DNA from: Flavobacterium sp. DG2-3
Lineage (GTDB): Bacteria; Bacteroidota; Bacteroidia; Flavobacteriales; Flavobacteriaceae
NCBI RefSeq assembly: GCF_030730925.1
Contig: NZ_JAVAMB010000007.1
Coordinates: forward strand, 124,001-188,000
Direction: 5' to 3'
Length of the DNA: 64,000 nucleotides
The notes under the pieces are model-generated. The model was given only the letters and a program-made list of their open reading frames with translations, did no database searches and was not told the origin of the DNA. Position numbers and translations under genes: made by a program. This document shows, in pieces, positions 1-8,892 of this stretch (positions are counted from its first letter, which is position 1; the number at the start of each line of letters is the position of its first letter).

Positions 1-77
1 AGCATCTTTAATGGCAGTCAGCAGGATTCATCGATTTACAAAAAAGCCTCAAAGTATTTTACCTTCCATTAATCAGC

Positions 78-112
78 AAAAAAAAAAACTTTCCCCGCTC
101 AAGCTGGGAAAG
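78..112 (-). terminator. possible intrinsic terminator, minus strand
   Basis: Stem CTTTCCC (89-95) pairs with GGGAAAG (106-112). A run of A at 78-88 becomes a U-tract in a minus-strand transcript. No gene is clearly served within the window, so its role is uncertain. Confidence 0.4.
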
Positions 113-421
113 GTTAAGAATACCTGCTTTCTTTTTTAAATTTTAAAATCCAAAATAAAGACAGATAAAAAAAATAAAATTTCAAAACTTTTACAGCTTC
201 AATCTGAAGTTCTCAAGGCAGGCAGTGAGCCCCCGATCTCCAGCTGCGGCTTAATTTATTTTATAAACGTGAATCTTTTCTATAATATCAAAACCCAGAC
301 CCTAAAGTTTTTCTCATGTTAACTATCATCGGTAAATAAGGCGGACATAATACTATAAACAATATCATTATCGGCCTTAAACGTAATATTATCCGATAAG
401 ATAAGGGCAGAAGGAAAACCG

Positions 422-505
422 GATGTGCACGGGGAAGCTAATCTGGTATCGAGCTATTACAAACAGGACGGGGCCTGGCAGAGCAAAACACGGCCCGCAC
501 CATGA
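422..505 (+). pseudogene. relic of a DUF3570 outer-membrane protein gene
   Basis: Reading from 422 gives DVHGEANLVSSYYKQDG and then unrelated residues up to a stop near 505. The string NLVSSYYKQDG is identical to the start of the mature region of the DUF3570 gene at 8889-9995 in this window, and the nucleotides are diverged, so it is an old copy rather than a recent duplication. Only about 15 codons survive. No start, signal peptide or barrel remains. A strong terminator follows at 540-575. The match is short, so chance cannot be fully excluded, although an 11-residue identity is unlikely by chance. Confidence 0.5.
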
Positions 506-539
506 TCATCAAAAAGGCCATGGAAAACATTAAGCAGAT

Positions 540-577
540 AATGCCGTTTCAAAATGAGACGGCATTATTTTTTTTTT
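540..577 (+). terminator. intrinsic terminator
   Basis: AATGCCGTTTC pairs with GAGACGGCATT (one mismatch) around a 5-nt loop and is followed by a long T-tract. It lies directly after the DUF3570 relic and probably once ended that gene's transcript. Confidence 0.75.
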
Positions 578-667
578 GCAAAAGAATCGCTCTTTAAAAA
601 TTTGCATACTCTTTATTATTGCTGAACCGTTACCCCCGTTGACGCAGATTTAGAATCTGAATTTTGA

Positions 668-702
668 AGAAAAAAAACCGCCTTATCATGCAATAAGACG
701 GC
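668..702 (-). terminator. intrinsic terminator, minus strand
   Basis: CCGCCTTAT (678-686) pairs with ATAAGACGG (693-701), with one wobble pair. An A-run at 668-677 gives the U-tract on the minus strand. It could end the transcript of the XRE gene at 1006-1377, about 300 nt upstream. Nothing else is recognisable in 703-1005. Confidence 0.55.
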
Positions 703-1005
703 TGTCCATAAAAACATAATCTTCCAAATAAATGTTTCTATATAATCATAAGGCCTTAATATACATACTATACCCGCTGAATTAAATTCCTCATCCGCTG
801 TTTTTTCAAACGCTCTGCCGCATTCCAGTAAAACGGACTAAATATTGCATTAAATTACGAGCCAGACTGACTGCTCATCGGCATCTAAAAATTAAGCACT
901 GAAAATAAAGCAGCCCTGTCCGATTTATCGACAAACGAACACTGCTGAAAAACCATATCTGCCGGCAGATAGATTACCTCTAAAATCAGCTCTGACCAAA
1001 AAAAC

Positions 1006-1377
1006 TTAAAGACAGCCAAATTTATCCTTGTAGGTTTTCAGCTCCCTGTCTGTGATATCGAGCAGTTTTTCCAATAATCTGATTTTATCCCTGTAGAGGT
1101 ATTCAGCATTTAAAAGCCCTGAACCGGTTAAAGCATGCGGCGGAATCTGCAGGGCACTTTTAAAATTAAGGGTGCTGCCAAAATTGATGATGCTTTTCAG
1201 ATCCATTTCAAATATGACTGCTATTTCCTCTAATTTCTCAAAGCTGATCCTGCTGCCGTTCCTTTCCATCTTACTGTAGCCTGCCTGGGTAATGCCCAGC
1301 CTGAAGGCCATATATTCCTGAGTATAGTTTTTGAGTTCTCTTATGCTTTTTATGTTTTCATTTATTTCTCCAGACAT
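1006..1377 (-). CDS. XRE-family helix-turn-helix regulator
   Basis: A 123-residue DNA-binding protein. Residues about 8-65 form a Cro/C1-type HTH (IRELKNYTQEYMAFRLGI, then SKMERNGSRISFEKLEEIA, the usual helix 2/3 and helix 4 pattern). The C-terminal half (about 85-118) is charged and predicted helical, probably a dimerisation coiled coil. No ligand-binding or peptidase domain is present, so the effector is unknown. It stands alone between intergenic stretches. Small flavobacterial XRE proteins of this kind often autoregulate, but no operator is evident here. Confidence 0.85.
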   Translation of the reverse strand: MSGEINENIKSIRELKNYTQEYMAFRLGITQAGYSKMERNGSRISFEKLEEIAVIFEMDLKSIINFGSTLNFKSALQIPPHALTGSGLLNAEYLYRDKIRLLEKLLDITDRELKTYKDKFGCL

Positions 1378-1520
1378 TCTATAGGTTGTATTAAGTTAAA
1401 ATCGAACTGATAAATCTAAATGCCTCAGCCTGTTTCTCCAAATCCATACACCACAGATCCGAGCATTGATTGAACAGTTCTGTCCAATCAGCAGGGCTGT
1501 ATGATTTCTTCTTGTAAATT

Positions 1521-1553
1521 AAAGAAACGATTTTTAAAACTAAACGTTTCTTA
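1521..1553. repeat. inverted repeat upstream of the XRE gene
   Basis: AAGAAACG (1522-1529) and CGTTTCTT (1545-1552) form a perfect 8-bp inverted repeat with a 15-nt spacer, flanked by A-rich DNA. It could be an operator for the XRE regulator or a weak hairpin. The rest of 1378-1856 shows no gene. Confidence 0.4.
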
Positions 1554-1856
1554 AAAAAAACATAAAAAAAAAGCTTGTTTATAAAATAATATTGCCCGCT
1601 GTTTTATTATGTAAGTAAAATTGCCGTCCGGAAAACAGCACTGGCCAATGGCATTGCTGCAATAAGATTCAAATCAGTTCCAGGCTGGCAGGAAGGCAGA
1701 AACTGAAAAAATTTGTTTAACAAATATAAATTAACATTAAACAAAATTGTATCTTTACTACTTCTATTCCCAATTTGACCTAAAAGACCGATAAAGCGCA
1801 AAATAGTAAATTCTTTAGGCTTATATCATTTTAGATAAAAGAGTAAACCACCCGAT

Positions 1857-2540
1857 ATGAAAAAAATTCTGATCATAGGAGCCAGCACAGGGATTGGAAG
1901 GGCCCTTTTGGAGAAAAAACTAAAAAACAGCTGCGTTTTTAACATAAGCCGCACACCCCCTGACACATCGCACGGCAATCTTATCCATCATTGCGCCGAT
2001 ATTCTCAAAGATCCGCTGCCTGATATACAGCAGATCGATTCTATTATATACTGCCCGGGGTCGATCAGCCTTAAGCCTTTCCAGAGTCTGCATGCTGATG
2101 ATTTCAGAAATGATTTTGAAATAAATGTAATGGGGGCCGTGAGAGTAATCCAGAAATATCTCCCAATCCTAAAAAAGGGAGCTGACCCGTCGATAGTGCT
2201 GTTCAGCACTGTGGCCGTAAAACTCGGCATGCCCTTTCATGCCAGCATTGCAGCATCTAAAGCAGCCGTCGAAGGACTTGTGAGATCCCTTGGGGCAGAG
2301 CTTGCCGGCCAGGTCCGCATTAATGCCGTAGCGCCGACCATTACCCAGACACCGCTTTCTGCCTCTATTTTAAGAAACGACAAAATAAAAGAGTCCATCA
2401 AAGAGCGCCATCCCATGAAAAATTACCTTCAGGCCCGTGAAGTGGCCCAAATGGCTGATTATCTGATTTCAGACAGCGCTTCTTCTATTTCAGGACAGGT
2501 TTTTGTAATGGATTACGGGCTTGTCAGCTTTAAGATATAA
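1857..2540 (+). CDS. SDR-family oxidoreductase lacking the canonical catalytic Tyr
   Basis: A 227-residue short-chain dehydrogenase/reductase fold. The N-terminal glycine motif GASTGIGRAL (about 8-17) binds NAD(P). A Ser-containing strand (VLFSTVAV) and the segment HASIAASKAAVEGLVRSLGAEL carry the active site. In classical SDRs the last motif reads YxxxK. Here Ile stands where Tyr is expected while Lys is kept, a pattern known from one SDR subfamily, so it may be a non-classical reductase or a non-catalytic homologue. It lies 12 nt upstream of the DUF2867-type gene and is almost certainly co-transcribed with it. The substrate is unknown. Confidence 0.85.
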   Translation: MKKILIIGASTGIGRALLEKKLKNSCVFNISRTPPDTSHGNLIHHCADILKDPLPDIQQIDSIIYCPGSISLKPFQSLHADDFRNDFEINVMGAVRVIQKYLPILKKGADPSIVLFSTVAVKLGMPFHASIAASKAAVEGLVRSLGAELAGQVRINAVAPTITQTPLSASILRNDKIKESIKERHPMKNYLQAREVAQMADYLISDSASSISGQVFVMDYGLVSFKI

Positions 2541-2552
2541 TAAAAACTGACC

Positions 2553-3971
2553 ATGAAGATTCTTTTGACCGGAGCTACAGGATATATAGGGAAAAGGCTT
2601 TTGCCGCTTCTTCTAAAAAACGGACATCAGGTTATCTGCTGCGTAAGGGATAAAAGCAGGTTCAATTATCCCCATACAGCCCAGGGTAATGTAAAAGTTG
2701 TCCAAGGGGATTTTCTTGATGCCCAAAGTCTAGAAAATATTCCCGAGGATATAGACGCTGCTTATTACCTGATACATTCCATGTCTGACACATCAGGGAG
2801 TTACGATAAAATGGAAAGTGTCTCTGCTTATAATTTCATAAACAGGCTCAGCCGTACGCAGGCAAAACAGATTATCTATCTCAGCGGGATCGTAAATGAC
2901 AAATCCTTATCCAAACATTTGTCTTCGCGAAAAGCCGTCGAGGATATTTTAAAAAGCACTGAAATACCTTCTACAACACTAAGGGCAGGTATAATAGTAG
3001 GCTCAGGCAGCGCTTCTTTTGAAATCATACGGGATTTGGTGGACAAACTCCCTGTTATGATCACACCAAAGTGGCTTAACACCAAATGCCAGCCTATAGC
3101 AGTTTCGGATGTTTTGGAATTTTTACCCCGCTCTCTTTTAAATCCCCAGACCTACAACCAGAGCTTTGATATAGGCGGGCCGGATATTTTGACCTATAAA
3201 GAAATGCTGCTGGAGTTTGCCAGGGCCAAAAAACTCACCCGATACATTTTTACTGTTCCGGTCATGACCCCGAAACTATCCTCCTACTGGCTTTATTTTG
3301 TTACATCAACATCTTACAAATTGGCATCAGCTCTGGTCAGCAGCATGAAAATAGAAGTGGTCTGCCGTGATAATCGTATAAATACCCTGCTTCATATAAG
3401 CCCCATGACATATCGGGAAGCACTGGAGAGGACCCTGAAGAAAATACAGCAGAATGATATTGTATCGAGCTGGAAAGATTCGCTCGCCAGCAGCAGGTTT
3501 ACCGGCGGCATCAGCCGGTATTTAAAGGTCCCGAAAAAGGGCTGCTATATAGACAGAAGGAAAAAAGAAATTATAGACCGCGAATATACCATTGAAAAAA
3601 TCTGGTCAATAGGCGGTGGGACCGGATGGTATTACGCCAACTGGCTGTGGGATCTGCGGGGATTTATTGACAAGGTTTTCGGAGGTGTGGGCACCAGACG
3701 CGGAAGAACCCATAAAAATGAATTATTTCCAGGGGATGCTTTAGATTTCTGGCGTGTGGTGTATGCCGACAAAAAACAGGGTAAACTGGTTTTATACGCT
3801 GAGATGAAACTGCCCGGGGAAGCCTGGCTTGAATTTAAGATCATTAATAATACCTTGTATCAGGCCGCAACTTTCAGGCCTAAAGGGCTTTCAGGCAGAT
3901 TGTACTGGTATGCTGTGCTGCCTTTTCACGGTTTCATTTTTAACGGGATGCTTAATAAACTAATCAAATGA
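2553..3971 (+). CDS. NAD(P)-binding protein with C-terminal DUF2867 domain
   Basis: A 472-residue two-domain protein. Residues 1-300 are an atypical/extended SDR domain with the Rossmann motif GATGYIGKRLL (about 6-16) and an NmrA-like layout. Residues about 325-470 match the DUF2867 pattern (IGGGTGWYYANWLWDLRGFIDKVFGG, then DALDFWRV and PGEAWLEF). The enzymatic role of the family is not settled; a reductase or redox-sensing function is inferred. Its start lies just after the stop of the SDR gene at 1857-2540, which argues for a two-gene operon. The next 170 nt contain no gene. Confidence 0.88.
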   Translation: MKILLTGATGYIGKRLLPLLLKNGHQVICCVRDKSRFNYPHTAQGNVKVVQGDFLDAQSLENIPEDIDAAYYLIHSMSDTSGSYDKMESVSAYNFINRLSRTQAKQIIYLSGIVNDKSLSKHLSSRKAVEDILKSTEIPSTTLRAGIIVGSGSASFEIIRDLVDKLPVMITPKWLNTKCQPIAVSDVLEFLPRSLLNPQTYNQSFDIGGPDILTYKEMLLEFARAKKLTRYIFTVPVMTPKLSSYWLYFVTSTSYKLASALVSSMKIEVVCRDNRINTLLHISPMTYREALERTLKKIQQNDIVSSWKDSLASSRFTGGISRYLKVPKKGCYIDRRKKEIIDREYTIEKIWSIGGGTGWYYANWLWDLRGFIDKVFGGVGTRRGRTHKNELFPGDALDFWRVVYADKKQGKLVLYAEMKLPGEAWLEFKIINNTLYQAATFRPKGLSGRLYWYAVLPFHGFIFNGMLNKLIK

Positions 3972-4139
3972 AAACCCTAAACTTCCTTGAGAAGAGTTAA
4001 TCTGCAATATTAATACAGAATATTTATTGGATAGTAAGATATTTCGCCGCAGTGTTTTAAGCAGTTTAGACCTGCTGGATATAAGATTGTTCCAACTGGA
4101 AAAAACTGATTCAAAACTACTTTAAAAACTTATTGATTA

Positions 4140-5444
4140 TCAAGAGAGATTAATTTTGTATTTCTCCTCTATGGGTGAATGCTTTTTCAGCGGTTCATAT
4201 TCTCCCAGCTGAAATACTTTTTCAATAAACTTAATACTCTCATCAATTGAGCAGTCCTCATTTTTTAAATGGCCTGCAAAATGGCTGGTTATTTTATTAA
4301 TGATTCTCGAACTTATCTCATCAGCCTGAGCCTGATCAAAGTTAATGGATTTCTTTTTCTGAAAAGCCAGTTCCCCTGCAGCAATATCATTCAATTTTGA
4401 TTTTAATGCATGTATTGCCGGGGCATATTTTCTTGTCTGCACCCAGGTATTAAATTCCAGCTTCACCTCTTCAATTATAGCTTCGGCTGCTGGAATATGC
4501 TGTTTTCTCTTTTCCAGGGTCTCATCTTTCATCTGAGAAAGGTAATCCATATGAATAAGCCTTACACCAGGGAGCTTCTCCACATCCGGGTTTACATTTC
4601 TTGGAATGGATAAATCCAAGATCAATAAGGGTTTAATTAAATTCAGAAGTTCGCTGCAGACAGTTGGATGATCTGCCCCTGTTGCCACCACCACAACATC
4701 GGACTGCTGCAGTTCGTGCTGCAGGTCATTATAATCCCTAACTATAACATTGAGTTTTCCTGCCAGTGCCTGGGCCTTGCTTTTTGTTCTGTTTATAACG
4801 GTAACATGGCCGTTCTTGGTATGCTTTATTAAATTCTCGCAGGTATTTCTTCCTATATCGCCTGTTCCAAGCAGCAGAATTTTTTTGCTGCCTATCTGCT
4901 GGACATTTTCAATGATATACCGTACGGCTGAAAAGGAAACAGATGCAGCACCTGAGGAGATTCCTGTATCTGTTTTGATTTTTTTACTGGCCTGGATCAC
5001 TGCATTGGCCAAACGGTCCAAAAACGTATTGACCAGCCCATGTGATTTACTGTTGCTAAGGGAAGTTTTAATCTGGCTGATGATTTCAAAATCACCCAGT
5101 ATCTGGCTGTCCAAGCCTGCCCCAACTCGAAAAAAATGATTGACCGCATCTTTATTTTTATAAATGTAGCAGGCCTGCTGAAATTCCTCGACGCTGCCTT
5201 CGGTATTTGAGCAAAGCAGTTTTATCAGTTCATATGGATGAGAAGCCGATCCATAAATTTCAGTCCTGTTGCAGGTGGAAATTACAATTAATGAATCTAT
5301 ACCTTCAGCTTTAGCCTGTGCCAGCAGATCAGACTGCCCTTTAGGGTCTAAACTGAATTTCCCTCTAATCAGGGCATCTGCTTTTTTATAGCTTAATCCT
5401 AAAGCATAAAAAGTGGTATTTTTGGACAGGTTCAAATTTTCCAT
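4140..5444 (-). CDS. hemA: glutamyl-tRNA reductase
   Basis: Reduces glutamyl-tRNA(Glu) to glutamate-1-semialdehyde with NADPH, the first committed step of C5-pathway tetrapyrrole synthesis, in the cytoplasm. The 434 residues are close to family length. The catalytic cysteine lies in ISTCNRTEIYG (Cys58). The NADPH Rossmann motif is LLGTGDIGRNTCENL (about 191-205), and the C-terminal helical dimerisation domain covers about 310-420. No other hem gene is adjacent, so this is either a detached copy or one of two in the genome. It is convergent with the SDR pair. Confidence 0.95.
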   Translation of the reverse strand: MENLNLSKNTTFYALGLSYKKADALIRGKFSLDPKGQSDLLAQAKAEGIDSLIVISTCNRTEIYGSASHPYELIKLLCSNTEGSVEEFQQACYIYKNKDAVNHFFRVGAGLDSQILGDFEIISQIKTSLSNSKSHGLVNTFLDRLANAVIQASKKIKTDTGISSGAASVSFSAVRYIIENVQQIGSKKILLLGTGDIGRNTCENLIKHTKNGHVTVINRTKSKAQALAGKLNVIVRDYNDLQHELQQSDVVVVATGADHPTVCSELLNLIKPLLILDLSIPRNVNPDVEKLPGVRLIHMDYLSQMKDETLEKRKQHIPAAEAIIEEVKLEFNTWVQTRKYAPAIHALKSKLNDIAAGELAFQKKKSINFDQAQADEISSRIINKITSHFAGHLKNEDCSIDESIKFIEKVFQLGEYEPLKKHSPIEEKYKINLS

Positions 5445-5673
5445 AGGATAACTTCACTTAAAGATTCAACAATTAGGGAGATCAGTTTTATAAAATAAAT
5501 TCGGAATTGCATCCTGAAGTGCTGTGAACAATCGGATCAATTGCAATGCCGGGGATCATGCTGTAATTTTTCAAATCATAATACGCCCAATACCATAAGC
5601 CTAAATTTAGAATTACAAACGGCAGCCCTTAAGCATATGCATGATTGTATTGGAATGAAACAACGCTTCAAAT

Positions 5674-5709
5674 AAAAACGCTGCCCGCATAAAAGGCAGC
5701 GTTTTTTTG
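5674..5709 (-). terminator. intrinsic terminator, probably bidirectional
   Basis: AAAAACGCTGCC (5674-5685) pairs perfectly with GGCAGCGTTTTT (5695-5706) around a 9-nt loop. It lies just past the stop of the globin-like lipoprotein gene (5718) and serves as its terminator. The rest of 5445-5717 is the upstream region of hemA, with no gene. Confidence 0.85.
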
Positions 5710-5717
5710 GAAGATTA

Positions 5718-6305
5718 TTATTTTTGAACGATAGGCGTTCTTAAGGATTCCAAAACCGCTACAATATCCGTGTAGAGTTCTGTGTTTGAGGCAACACCAT
5801 TTGCATTGGCTGCCGCTCCTACATAGCCTTCAAACTTTGTGTAGTCAGCATTGCTTGATTTTGTTCCCATTCGAGGATTTGTCGCAGGGTTATGGGCTGC
5901 TGCCATGCTCAGGCCCGAATAAGTATTCACTGCATTTGTCCCTCCGGTGTTGAATGAAAAGAAATCAGTCAGATTATCTGATAATTTTGCAATGTTTGTA
6001 GCTTGGGTCGTTCCGGTTTCGGCCAGAAGGGGCGCGAAATGCGCCTGAAGGTTTCCTGATGCATTGGACTGGATATCGGCAACGATAAGTCCAATAGTTG
6101 AATTTACAACTTTACGGAAGCTTAGACGCCCCTGCTCGATCATCTGACCTGAATTATCAGGATCGGCAACCATTTTGGTGCCTCCCAATCGCTCATATAT
6201 CGATGCTTTTACTGGAGCCGGAGTTTCATCATCATTACTGCAGGATGTAAAAACAGCTGCTGAAAGAAATAACGCGCTTAAGGCAATTTTAGAATAATTT
6301 TTCAT
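5718..6305 (-). CDS. truncated-hemoglobin-like lipoprotein
   Basis: A 195-residue protein with a lipoprotein signal peptide (cleavage before Cys in FTSCSNDDE, about residue 22). The mature part begins IYERLGG, the usual opening of group 1 truncated hemoglobins. Later it has an F-helix-like segment YSGLSMAAAHNP, whose His fits the proximal haem ligand, and it ends with VVAVLESLRTPIV-type residues like the globin H helix. A longer than usual insertion separates helices A and E. A membrane-anchored, periplasm-facing haem globin is therefore likely, for O2/NO chemistry or redox; haem binding is inferred. It sits 18 nt downstream of the 144-aa membrane protein gene and forms an operon with it. Confidence 0.65.
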   Translation of the reverse strand: MKNYSKIALSALFLSAAVFTSCSNDDETPAPVKASIYERLGGTKMVADPDNSGQMIEQGRLSFRKVVNSTIGLIVADIQSNASGNLQAHFAPLLAETGTTQATNIAKLSDNLTDFFSFNTGGTNAVNTYSGLSMAAAHNPATNPRMGTKSSNADYTKFEGYVGAAANANGVASNTELYTDIVAVLESLRTPIVQK

Positions 6306-6323
6306 AACAATAATATTAAAGGG

Positions 6324-6758
6324 TTAATTAAAAAAATGGTTTATTTTCTGAGACAATTTATAGCTCATACTGTTTTGGTCCATGGGACAGACTTCTTTAG
6401 ATGCCAGATTTTCAGGCAGTATATAAGGCCTCGCATCGTAATGCCTTTTGGCCATCAGCTGGGCATAGACCTTTTTGGAATTGGTGATCCTGTTATTGTG
6501 GAAGTAAACCACCACGTTTCTCTTAATAATGATGGAATCGGAAGTCAGTCCTTTAATAGATCTCAAATCAGCGCAGATCTGTCTGGCTTGGGCAGAATCG
6601 ATATCTGCCTTAAAATCAATACGGCTTACTTGCAGATTTGGAGTGTCATAAACCGCTGGTTTGGCAGTAATGATGTGAAAAAGAAGAATTGCCAAAAATA
6701 AGAACGTAATTCCCATTGCAATCCAAAGTGCTTTTTTGATGTGCTTGTCAATTTTCAT
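6324..6758 (-). CDS. single-pass membrane protein of unknown function
   Basis: 144 residues with one N-terminal transmembrane helix (about 11-31, WIAMGITFLFLAILLFHIITA) and a soluble domain predicted outside the cytoplasm. The soluble part has a beta-alpha-beta feel (RIDFKADIDSAQARQICADLRSIKGL, IIIKRNVVVYFHNN, KVYAQLMAKR), loosely like heavy-metal-associated folds but without a CxxC. I do not recognise a named family. It is the first gene of a two-gene operon with the globin-like lipoprotein, which suggests a shared role in a haem or redox function at the membrane. The 330 nt upstream (6759-7088) hold only its promoter region and no recognisable gene. Confidence 0.75.
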   Translation of the reverse strand: MKIDKHIKKALWIAMGITFLFLAILLFHIITAKPAVYDTPNLQVSRIDFKADIDSAQARQICADLRSIKGLTSDSIIIKRNVVVYFHNNRITNSKKVYAQLMAKRHYDARPYILPENLASKEVCPMDQNSMSYKLSQKINHFFN

Positions 6759-7088
6759 ATGTAGTTTTTAAAACGGTTAGATTTAAGATTATATACGGGT
6801 ATTTTTTTAGGATGGTTTTAACAAGTAAAAAGAAAATATAAGTTTAGAATTATTTTAAATAATAATCAACCCCCATGCAGTGCTTAAGATACCCTGACAC
6901 AGGATTTATCACTATGACTCCGTTCATCCCAGCGGATGTTATAAGACGCCAAATCGCACTCTTTTTCTTTATGCTTTTATGAAAGTTATCTCAAAGATCT
7001 CTCATAAAGCGTAAGTCAATAAAAAGTGTTCTTATTAAAATCTGAATTATAAATTTTAACGTAAATATCCAGGAAGCACTCTTTTCAG

Positions 7089-7430
7089 ATGAAAATAATG
7101 CCACATGCCCGGGATGAGCTCGGAATCAATGAAATTACCCAGGCTAATCCACTAATGGCCGCTTTCGCATCAGCTGTATCCTTTATCATCGGAGGCTTGC
7201 TTCCCCTGCTGATGGCTATTTTCGCTCCCATAAAAGAAATGGTATTGTATCAGTACGGTTTTTCAATACTCTTTTTGGCATTATCGATAATGCTGGCCGC
7301 TAAGGCCGGGGGATCCCATACGCTGAAAGCTGTACTGCGTATCTGCATCTGGGGAACTTTTGCCATGGCAGCCTCAGCCTTGGTCGGTTATGTTTCGGGG
7401 TGCACATGGCTTAAAAAAAAACAGTCCTGA
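7089..7430 (+). pseudogene. C-terminal half of a VIT1/CCC1-family Fe/Mn transporter
   Basis: The 113 residues begin at HARDELGINEITQANPLMAAFASAVSFIIGG, the hallmark of the second half of VIT-family metal transporters, and continue with three hydrophobic segments to the usual C-terminus. The family is about 230 residues long, and the first two membrane helices and cytoplasmic metal-binding region are absent. Upstream DNA to 6759 encodes no missing part in any frame. The ATG at 7089 is therefore probably fortuitous and the gene a truncated remnant. Transport activity is unlikely. Confidence 0.75.
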
Positions 7431-7522
7431 AGCGGAGTAAAAATTAATTGAATCTTAAGCAATTAAAAAAATAAGAATCGCAGCAATGCGTTATTTCGTA
7501 CATAACTAAAACAGACTGCAAA

Positions 7523-7958
7523 ATGAAACTAATTACATTATTGCTTTTAATGATCCTGCTTCCCATCAACTGGGAACCTGATTTTAATAATGCAAAAAAA
7601 AACGGCAAAAGAAAAACATGAATAAATCCTATTGAACTTCTCCGGTTCAGACTGGTGCGGACTCTGCATTGTGACACGCAGAGATTATCTTGAAAGCCAG
7701 GTATTCTCAGAGATGGCAAATGAAAATCTGGTACTTGTTAATGCTGATTTCCCAAGGAAAAAGAAAAATATCGGAACACCACAGCAGGTTAAACGAAATG
7801 AAGATTTAGCCGAAATATACAACAAGGAAGGAAGTTCTCCTCTAACGCTTCTTTTGGATGCCGATGGAAAAGTACTTAAAACCTGGCATGGAAAACCGGA
7901 AACTACTCCTGAACAGTGGACTGCCGAAATAAAAGCGATCTGTGAGAGCCGAAAATAA
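7523..7958 (+). pseudogene. thioredoxin-family secreted protein, frameshifted
   Basis: An ATG at 7523 opens a signal peptide (MKLITLLLLMILLPINWEPDF) that runs out of frame after nine A residues at 7594-7602. Removing one A restores AKKTAKEKHE, which then meets an in-frame TAA at 7623 just before ILLNFSGSDWCGLCIV. The thioredoxin domain proper, with active site CGLC, is open from a TTG at 7632 to 7958. The exported enzyme therefore cannot be made as written: the signal peptide and the redox domain are in different frames. An internal start could give a cytoplasmic remnant. It is the first gene of a thioredoxin/ApbE/DUF3570 cluster, and its stop lies 1 nt before the ApbE start. Confidence 0.8.
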
Positions 7959-7959
7959 C

Positions 7960-8892
7960 ATGCTTAAAAACCAAAAATATTCCGAGTCCCTAAAACTCAT
8001 GGGGAACAACTTTACCATAACAGTTGTCGCCGAAAATGAAAAAACAGGAAATGAGAATATTGCGCTTGCCGTTGAAGAAATCACAAGAATTGAAAGGCTT
8101 CTGACTGCCTATATAGAAGACAGTCAGACCAATCTGATCAATGACAATGCAGAGATAGCGCCCGTTGAAGTAGATCTGGAAGTTTTTAATCTCATTGAAA
8201 GATCTATCATGATTTCCAGAATTACACAAGGTGCATTTGATATCTCTTATGGAAGTATCGACAAAAGTCTTTGGAATTTTGACAAAACAATGACCAGACT
8301 GCCCGATGTAAAAACGGCACTCAAAATGGTGCATCTTATTGATTATAAAAATATTATACTGGACAAAGAAAAGACCAATGTATTTCTCAAAGAAAAAGGA
8401 ATGCGGATTGGTTTTGGAGGTGCCGGAAAAGGATATGCTGCTGAAATGGCAAAACAAATTCTTATAAAACATAATGTGCAGAGCGGCATTATTAATGCCA
8501 GCGGAGATCTTTCGACTTGGGGATTACAGCCTAATGGCAAAAAATGGACCATTGGCGTGGCGGATCCCGATGCTCCAAATGCGGCATTTTCGTACATGGA
8601 AATCTCTAATAAAGCCGTGGCAACTTCTGGAAACTACGAAAAGTTCGTGACCATTAATGTGAAAAAATATTCGCATACGATTGACCCAAAAACAGGACTG
8701 CCAATAACCGGAATAAAAAGCGTGGCCATTATCGCATCAAATGCAGAATTTGCAGATGCAATGGCTACCCCAATAGCAGTTATGGGTATTAAAACCGGCT
8801 TGTTTTTAATAGATCAGATACCGGATCTGTATTGTATTATCATCGACGACAACAATAAAATTTACACTTCTAAAAATATTAACCTGAAATGA
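7960..8892 (+). CDS. apbE: FAD:protein FMN transferase (ApbE family)
   Basis: Transfers FMN from FAD to Thr/Ser of target flavoproteins, a Mg-dependent reaction usually on the outer face of the cytoplasmic membrane. The preferred start is ATG 7960 (MLKNQKYSESLKLMGNNF). A GTG at 7942 would overlap the upstream gene. Family marks are GAFDISYGSIDKSLWNFD, the flavin-binding GGAGKGYAAEMAK (about 150-163), INASGDLSTWG and the metal-site stretch HTIDPKTGLPI with SNAEFADAMATPIAVMG. About 310 residues is normal. No signal peptide is visible, and the enzyme may belong to a sub-family lacking one. The stop overlaps the start of the DUF3570 gene (ATGA). Confidence 0.9.
   Translation: MLKNQKYSESLKLMGNNFTITVVAENEKTGNENIALAVEEITRIERLLTAYIEDSQTNLINDNAEIAPVEVDLEVFNLIERSIMISRITQGAFDISYGSIDKSLWNFDKTMTRLPDVKTALKMVHLIDYKNIILDKEKTNVFLKEKGMRIGFGGAGKGYAAEMAKQILIKHNVQSGIINASGDLSTWGLQPNGKKWTIGVADPDAPNAAFSYMEISNKAVATSGNYEKFVTINVKKYSHTIDPKTGLPITGIKSVAIIASNAEFADAMATPIAVMGIKTGLFLIDQIPDLYCIIIDDNNKIYTSKNINLK

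Noticed and set aside
1607..1801. 64-codon minus-strand frame in the gap before the SDR gene
   Set aside because: No family similarity; probably part of the SDR upstream region.
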